Source of the DNA: Blasia pusilla
Lineage: Eukaryota > Marchantiophyta > Marchantiopsida > Blasiales
DNA: 64,000 nucleotides
Reading direction: 5' to 3'
Assembly: GCA_050084515.1 (NCBI GenBank)
Contig: CM114273.1
Coordinates: forward strand, 10,602,001-10,666,000
The notes beneath the pieces are model-generated. The model made no database searches and was not told the DNA's origin. It worked only from the letters and a program-made list of their open reading frames with translations. The translations under genes were made by a program, and so were the position numbers. This document shows positions 23,701 through 32,700 of this stretch, one piece after another. Numbering within the stretch: position 1 is the first letter of the stretch; every line of letters begins with the position of its first letter.

Positions 23701-26700
23701 AGAGCAAATCTGAAATGGGTTGCAGGAAGAACTAGTCTGCAACTTCTATTGAGAACTGGGTGCTTGGCAAAGCAACACCTTATTAGAATACACAAGACCT
23801 GAAGAGAGGTGGTTGAAACCAAGATGCAGGAGTATATGGTAGATCGGTTCTTGGAGCATTCTCCACACCAACACACATTCCTTCTTAGTTGATCAAGACA
23901 CCAGCAGGGCTCAGGTATGTAGGAGCTAATCTCAAGACACACTGCCTAAAGAGAGAGTGGTAGTTTCGTAGAAGGGGCTAGCTGAAGGGAAGGTGGAAGG
24001 GCCAGCATAACAGGAGCAGGCCAGCATATCAGGAGCAGGAATTTCGAACATGGTATCAGAGCATGGTACGAAGCCCAATTGTGACGGGCTGAGGATCGCC
24101 CTCAATGCATCCAAAGTTTTTCTGAGTGAGCAGCGTCAAGGATTGGGGTCAAAAAAGTGCAGCGCAATACGAGCCTGACTTCACAGAACGCAGCAAGAAG
24201 TTCTGCTTCGGTCCCAGTCATCAAGAACTATGAACTTGTGTATTATGTCTGACTGAAACTGGATACAAAGTTCCTTTTGGGTATTCTTGTAACCTCTGCA
24301 TTGAAGTCTGAAGGCTGAAACATTGAAGTCTGAAGTCTGAAGCATTGAAGTCTGATTTTCATCCCGTGTGGAGCAGCCCTGCCCAGCCTAGAGTGCAGCG
24401 CTGTCAATTGGAAATTGCGGTGTTGGGAGAGGCAATTTGGTGACAAATTCCAGCAATTGGATTTCTGTGTGAAGCCTGGCCTTGTATACAAATAGCATTG
24501 TTGAGAAATTGGAACATTTAGACCTTCAATTGGAGGAGTCTTTGTTTACGGGAGTCATCTGAACAGGAGACAATTTAATCTTCTGGGTCAGGATGCCTCG
24601 ATGTGTTGATGTTAGGAAGAACAGCACCAAATTCTACAGCACCCACTTTGGGCAGTGGAAACATCAGGTGAAATTGGACCTAATGGCCGATCAGAACTGG
24701 GCAATCGTTGAAGGAACTCTCCCACGGCCTGTTAGCCTCCATCCACCCCTGGAGGCACGCCCAGCATCAATAACACTGGTTTGGCGTGGGATGTCAAGAA
24801 TGTTCTAGCTTTGTCCTTGACCTGCAATAGTCTTGAAGTGGAATTGGTGACCCATATCACAGGCTTCGGCAAGGCAAGCGAAGGTTGGGTACAAATGTGT
24901 ACCATGTTCCAGGCACAAGACCATGTGTCTTGTATGCACCTTAAAGACCAGATGTTCAGCCTCCAGATGAGGGAAGGTGACTGTACAAAAGCACGTACAG
25001 GTCCTTCAGAGCATCATCGACCAACTTGCAGCAGGAGGCTATGTTGTGGATGATGAGGATACTGTGTTCGCATTAATGAAAAGCATGTTGGAGAGCTACA
25101 GACCGTCCGTGTCCTCTCTGCGTAGCCATGCAAACCTGACACTCCAGGTTCTCATCAGTTTTTTACTTAAAGAAGAGATTTTTTCAGAATTCTGTCAAGG
25201 GGGTTTATCCTTCATCAACAGCCCTAACGGCAACAACTTCGACATCTGGTCCAACACTAGACCAGGTATGAAAAGAAGTTTCTCTTCTCTTGGATAAGAG
25301 ACTTGGCAAGTCCCATATGTTAGATAAATACGTTTTAGATAAAGGTATCAGGCTTGTACTAAATGTGTTAAAGGAAATATCTAAATGCTGCTACTCTTAG
25401 TGGTCCTTCATCTAACTAAGACACTTGGCCACTTGACTAAAAGAGCCACTTGGCCACTTGGTCTCTTAGCCACTTGGCCACTTGGCACTGTATCTCACGT
25501 CCTACCTTTAGTGATTCCCCACCTAGTCACTTAAGCCACTTGGCTAAAAGAGGCGCTGTAAAACTAGCAGACTATCTTGTCTCTAGGATTATCTGTTTCT
25601 ATTGTGGCAAGGTGGGCCACATGGCCAAGGAATGCCGGAAGAAATTGCAAGATGGGGCAAGTACTAGCAACTCAAATTTTGATGAGGTCAGAGCACTTGT
25701 CATAGCCCTCTCATGCTGTGGAAAATCAGACAGTACTTGGTAGGTGGACACAGGAGCTACGACTCACATGGCTTTTGATAAGACCATGTTCAGAGACTAC
25801 AAGGAAGTCTCAAACGAACAGTTTGTGTTCAGCGGTGACGATAGTCACCAGAAAGTTGCTGGTAGAGGAAATGTGGAGGTGATTCTTCTTGATGGAAGAA
25901 GAATCATGATTGAAGGTGTTCTACATGGACCAGGTCTAATGAAGAACCTTTTCTCTGTATGGAGACACAACCTGTCTGGAGGCAGCCTGGACTTGAGACT
26001 CAGAAATTTGATGAAGAGAACTTTTGCCCTTCCTGTGTGTTTGGCAAACAAACTAGAGTCAAGTCTCCCACGGTAGGGGCTTCTAGGGCGGCTGAAGTCC
26101 TACAGCTAGGGCACTCAGATATTGCTGGAAAGATGAGGAATCCAACCAAGTCTGGTTATTTGTATTATATAACCTTCATTGAGGAGTGGTCAAGATATAT
26201 AGTTATTTATCTCCTAAGACACAAGTTGGAAGCTTTTGAAAGATTTAAACAGTAGAAAGGAATGGCATAAGCACTCCAATCCAAGAGAATTTGGACTCTC
26301 AGAACAGATAATGGGGGAGAGTATAAATCCGAGGAGTTCACTGCCTTCTGCTTGCACCACAATATTCTGAGACAGTAGACAGTCCGTGATACTCCCAAAC
26401 AGAATGGGGTAGCAGAGGGCAAGAACAGAACCTTGAGGGAGGTTGTTCTGTCATGTTGCATCACTCTGGACTTGCCAAATACTACTGGGGAGAAGCTCTG
26501 TTAACTGCTAATTACTTATAGGACAGAGCTCCTATCAAATTAGTTAGGGAGGGTAAAACTCCTTACGAACTATGGACAGGCAGGAAGCCTGATCTTAGTT
26601 ACCTGAGACAATTAGAGTCCAGGAGGACCATAGGGGCAAGCTCGACTTCAAGTCACAGGAGTGCATACTCTTCGGATATGGAGAAGTAGTCAAAGCATAT

Positions 26701-29700
26701 AGACTTGAAAGAAAAGGGGATAAGAGGATTATCCTTGAGAGGGATGTGACCTTCAATGAGAAGGATGCTTCCGTAGCCACTCAGGGAATGGCAGGTTCTT
26801 CATCTGATGATGAAAGAGTTGAAGACTCCCCTCTGGTACCCTTCATTTATACACGAATGAAGAAAGCTACTAGACATGCAGCTGTGCCAGCAAGTGGGAG
26901 TTATGGACCAAATAGTCAAACTCCTGACATCACGGGTCCTGTGTCTATAGTGCCAGGATCCAGTTCTGGTGGGCCAGTGGGAGTTCAAGTTGTAAACACA
27001 GCAACTCCACTGAAGACTTACCAAAGGAAGAAAGGGGGAACTTAAAACAAAATGAGAAGTAAACAAATACTGACTTTGATGAAAGAGCCAAGAAGTCACA
27101 GCAGATTACAGATACATGGAATAGCTTCACAGATGTCAAAAAGGAAAGGAAACTTTGTACTTACAAAACAATGAGAGATCTGATTGATCTACCACTCATA
27201 AACTTCCTCCTTGTAGGAAGAAGAGACTCTCTACACTACTGATGCCTCTGCAGGCGGTACACTATCTCCTCCAGCAGTAGGTCCTCCAAAACATCAACTC
27301 ATTCAATCACAATAGGTCAGCCACCCAAGCTGAGGGGCAGCAGTCAGGAAGTTCGCAGGTCCAGGAGCTGGGGAAAGTAGGGAAGAGAATAAGTGTGCTC
27401 TGGTAAGCCTCTTGCAATCATAGAACAGCCCCTGGCTATCTTGAACCTTAAAGTCTTTAACTAAGACTAAAGGAGGCTGTTACGAAACCCTAAAAGGATT
27501 AGTTAATAATCCTAAAAATAGATTCTTACCTACAGATAATAAAAGTAACTTTTCATAGTAAAAAGTTAAAAAGTAAAATTTGTAAGTAATTTTTGTTCCT
27601 GATCTCACAGTTGCAATTTCAACAGAACTCCTAAGCATGGTAATCAGGGGCAACCCCACACATGCTCAGGATGCACTTACACCAAACCCAGCATCTGAAT
27701 CACGCAGAAGTGGAAGAAGAAGAATAAAAGCTCTTCAGTATGATGCTGCAAAAGGGAGACATGTCCGGCACTACCAAGCCATGTTTATTTCTGACGGTGT
27801 GAATCTTTCTGATCCTAAGACATTGGAAGCAGCCATGTCAGGGCAAGATGCACCCAAGTGGACAGAGGCAGTTCAGAGTGAGCTCAGATCACTTGAAAAG
27901 AATAATACATGGACCTTTAGTGATCTCCCAGAAGGGAAGAAGCCAGTAAAGTGTAAGTGGATCTTTATGACCAAATTCAATGCCAATGGTGCTGTTGAGA
28001 GGTATCAGGTGAGGCTCTTCGCAAAGGTTTACTCCCAAGTGTATGGTATCAATTACACTGATACCTTCTCACCAGTAGTTAGGATCACATTCATCAGAGC
28101 AAGCTCTTGCTGCTCAATTGGACCTCTTGGTCGAGCAAATGGATGTGAAGACAGCTTTTCTGAACACTGTGCTTCAGGAGGAAGTATACTTAGAGATGCC
28201 TGAAGGATTGATTGATCCTGAGCATCCAAACAGAGTCTGTAAATTGAACAAAACGTTGTACTGATTGAAACAAACTTCCAGACTCTGGTTTCAAAGGATT
28301 GATTCCTTAGTCTTTGAGATTGGATTCAAGGCAACAACTGCTAATCAGAATTTGTATTTCATCAGATCCATAGCGCAGTATGTGATATTAGCTCTATATG
28401 TGGATGATACCGTTGTTGTCAGCAATGATCAGAATGCCCTCTACACTGTAAAGGGTTTGTTGAGTGAAGAATTTGAAATGACAGACCTGGGAGGGATCAA
28501 GCAATGCCTTGGAATGGGAACTAGATAGAAGGAACAAGGAAGAAGGCTGGATTCTCATTGATCAGAGAAGATATATCTCTGAGGTCTTGTTTCGGATGGT
28601 GGATTGCAAGCCACTCTCCACTCCCATGGAAACTGGAAAGAAAGTAACTGAAGAGGACTGCCCTGAAACTGGTGACGACAAGGCTGAAATGGCTAATGTG
28701 CCATCTCAGAGTGCAGTCGGAAGCCATATGTGGGCTATGATCTGCACCAGACCTGACTTGTCATATGTAGTTAGCAATGTTGCCGGCTATATGCACAATC
28801 CTGGACTTGAGCACTGGAAAGCTGTTAAAAGGATTATGCGATATCTAAAAGGAACATTGAACGGATCTATAATGTATCAGAAGTCTGCAAATTTTGATGA
28901 TCTTGTGGGATACTCTGATGCTGATTGGACAGGAGATTTTGATTAAAGAAGATCAACTTCAGGAAATTGTTTTCTGTTAAGTAATGACTGTATCAGCTGG
29001 AACTCTAATTTGCAGAGAAGTGTCGCTTTATCGAGCACTGAAGCTGAGTACGCAGCTCTGACGAGGGCTGCAACCAAAGCCATTTGGTTACAGAGATTGC
29101 TCGGAGACATTCATTTCAAGCAAGAAGCTACTCTAAGTCATTGTGATAATCAAAGTGCTACTGCTTTGATTGATGCACAAAAGTTTCATGACAGAATGAA
29201 ACATGTGGAGTGAGAAAATGATTGACCAGCAGAAGTATCTCCTTGTACAAAGTCAGAGCTAGCATCAGCTAGACCATCCATGATTTCAGCTTGTACACAA
29301 TCAGCAAATCAGTTCCTATCTCTATTGCCAAATCAGAGCCCTACCATGATGTGACTCTTCTTACTATCTAAGAGATACTAAGAAGGATTCTACAGTCACA
29401 CCTTGCACTCACACTACAGGTCCTCACATGTCACCAGCTCAGAGATCAGACATGGCTCACCATTGAGCACAAACAATCTCCATCAGCATACTAGGCAAAA
29501 CAACCTGCCTTCCAGTGAGGCTCTGGCAAGCACAGCAATTAGTCTCAATCTTCCTACTCTCTGATCACTCTGCAGCAGGACCAAGAGCCTCAGGAGTCCT
29601 CACCAAAACTGTGCATGCTGTAGAATTGACTTCTGCTCTCTAAACAGAGACATTATATACATGAGGGTGAGCACTTCTGGCCCTTGGATCTTCTTAACAG

Positions 29701-32700
29701 ATCCATACCCTAAATAACAGATGGTGGCTAGCCCTAACTCGAGAATTGCCCTAATTCAAGGTCACCCTAAAAAGATAGAGGAACACTAAGTTATCTCTAG
29801 CTAACTAAATTAGTATCCAACTAAGTTAGTATTTGACTAACTACTTTTAGGGCATGACTAAACTAGATATTAACAAATTTCAACACCCACCAGAATGGCA
29901 AATGAATACAATCTACCCACTCTTCAAGGCTGGAGACCCAATGATACCATCCAACTACAGAACGATCATGGTGAGCTCCCTCATGGCCAATTTGTACGGG
30001 CTACTGCTGGAAAGGAAAATCAGCGACTGGGCTGAAGAAAAGAAGGTGCGAGCCAGAGGACAAGCAGGTTTCCGACACTCACATAGCACCCTGGATCACC
30101 TTCTCACACTCCGGGTACTGATTGAAGAAACTTCCAAGTCGAGAATTGGTCACAAGCCCGGTAAATTGTTCTGCTGTTTTGTAGACTTCAAGAAGGCCTT
30201 TGACACAGTCCCAAGGGCGCTCCTTTGGAAACGACTTGAAGAGTTGGGTGTCCCACCACAACAACTTACAGCAATCAAGGTCTTATATGCTCAGGTGTTT
30301 GCACAGATTGCCACTAAGAGGGGCAGATCCGAAACTTTATCTTCCAACACCGGAGTCAAACAAGGATGCCCCCTCTCACCTACATTGTTTGGGCTCTACA
30401 TTGACGAACTTGAAGAGGTGCTTTCTGGAGTGAATGGAGATCCACCAGAGTTAGTACACTGCCTCATCCCCCTGCTCTTGTATGCAGATGATATAGTTCT
30501 GATGTCTAGAACAGCACATGGGCTCCAACTTTACCTGAATGCACTTTCAAGCTTCTGCAACAAATCGGGCATGGAAGTCAACTTGCTGAAAACGAAGAGA
30601 ATCATCTTTGGATCACAGCTCCCTATGGCGCAGTGGTCACACACTTTCACCTTCAGCCAGGGACTGAGAAGGGAGATCATTGAGATTGTGGGTGAGTACA
30701 TATACCTGGGGGTGCAACTCAAACCCAACAACCAATGGAGAGCCAATGGGAGTCGCAACAAGATCAATGCAGGCTTGAGGGGTCTACACCTGCTACAATC
30801 CAATTGCAGAAGAATGGAACTCTGGCATATTTCACAGAAACTCCATCTCTTCACAGCTCTGGTGATCCCAGCCACACTCTATGCATCTGAGGTGTGGGGC
30901 CCCAGCTCCAAGGCTTGGCCCCAGGGCCTTGAGGCCCCCCAGAAACTCTTCATGCGTCAGAGTCTGGGCATTAGGAAAACCACTCCCCACGACATTCTAC
31001 TGGCTGAATTTGGGGAGGTACCAATGGAGATCCATGCTGTTAAAAATCTGATCACATTTCTCCTACACCTTGAGGATATCTGCGAGGACGATCCCAATCG
31101 TCTATCCGCCAGGGCCTACGTGGTTTCAAAAAGTAGTGCCACCCTTGGGGCTAAAAATTGGTACTATGACTGCACGGAGTGGCTCATGAAATGGAGAATA
31201 TCCATCGGTGACCTGCCTACGGCCACCCACCAGGACCTTGCTGAACGATTACACAACAATTACATTGCCATCAACTGGGGCCGACACCAGCGTCTCTGGG
31301 AAAGCAGGGAGAATTCCTCTCACAAAAATGGTGAAAGAATGAGGCGCTACCACACCCTCATGAATAACTGCAGATCCATGCAGCAAGCCTCCTACATCTC
31401 TGCCCCCATTCCCACTAAGTTACGTCATACATTAGCGAGAGTCAGATGTGGCTCTACTGACCTGGAGATTGAGAATGGAAAATTCTCACTGAAGAAGAGG
31501 GAGGACAGATTATGTAGATTTAGCAACTCGGGGCTTGTTGATGATGAACATCACTACCTCTTCGACTGCACCTTTCACGATCACATTAGGCTTGACTTCC
31601 CGGATCTCTTTGTTCACCGGGCTCCCAGGGTCCTCCCGTTCATGGCTAGGCCGAATCAGACTCAGATTGCTAAATTCTTGCATAGTTGTATGAAGACCAG
31701 GGACACTCACCTGGATCTGAGGACCCCTTAGGCCCTCGCTGGTGCTTGCTCTCTCTCCAAAATTGTTGTTAAGTCTCAATACTAAGTCCCCTGGCCCTGT
31801 GGGGTCCCCGTGGACAATAAATCTATTCATTCATTCATTCTCTTGCAAATTTGAACATCTGAGCCTGGCACCCAAGGTCATCGTCTGGTTTTTTATGGAG
31901 CCTTCTGAGACCTGATGTGATGTCTTCAATGGTGAGGAGGTCCGGGAGATTTCGGATCCCATTCGGCCAGGGGTTGGTGGGAGCAGAGGTGTTTGAGTGG
32001 TAAAGTTGTTAGATATCAGCACGTAGCTGATCACCAGCGACCTTCCTCTATTGACACCAGGCAAGCCACCACCATAGGTATTATAGGACAGGCAGGTCAT
32101 TCTAGTGACTCACATATATGTGTCAGTGAACAGGTGTCATTTGTCAGTGACTCAGCACCCCTGGACGTGAATTGCATTTGTTTTAAGTAGGACACGTTTT
32201 CTGTTCTAGAAAGGGCACAATATGGGGGCCTGTGTATTTAAAGAGCCACCACTGATCTGGTCTTTGCTGCAGATCGCATTCATTACGGATATGTGTTGTT
32301 CTCTTGCGTTGCTTACTATTACTATGCAATTGAAGGTCAGTCTAGAGTCCTCTGGATGTTCAACAAAAGTTGGGTACCATATGTGGTCCAGATCTGCAGA
32401 TCTCCGAGGGGAATGTTGTCCTGTCTATTTCTGAGTATTCTCCAGAATTTGGCCGATCGGTATTTCATCTGCTCTGTGAGCTCCATGATCTTGATGGGAT
32501 GTATTTGTGTTTCTTCCTAAGCACCAGTTGTTTGGAAGTGTTCTGCAACTGTCGAGTGTGGATCCCCCCTCAACCAGTGATTCAGCTCCCTGCAGGCCTC
32601 TTTGCAGTCCTTTTCAAACCAGAGTTGGGAGAAAAATGTTGAAGTGGAACTAGAAACATTGTTGAGAAAGAGTAAGCACAGCATGCACAGTATCTAGAGG

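Larger units (their letters stand above)
23582..29210 (+). mobile_element. Copia-C: decayed Ty1/copia element
   Basis: A plus-strand copia with a probable 5' LTR (23582-24050), a classical primer site, gag, protease, integrase, reverse transcriptase and RNase H. It is cut off inside the RNase H tail by the Copia-A LTR at 29211, and no 3' LTR was recognised. A Copia-B LTR fragment interrupts gag. Many stops and frameshifts are present. It differs from Copia-A and Copia-B in using the tRNA 3'-end primer site. Confidence 0.8.

Noticed and set aside
29854-29886. Native start of the LINE ORF at ATG 29854
   Set aside because: These codons are antisense Copia-A LTR sequence, upstream of the LINE truncation point.
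29206-29890. Simple solo LTR with target duplication at 29211-29885
   Set aside because: The 5-bp flanks differ, also after allowing for the LINE insertion; recombination between elements is more likely.
31985-32060. tRNA-derived SINE
   Set aside because: A string near gtgtttgagtggtaaag resembles an A box, but no convincing B box, tail or target duplication was found.
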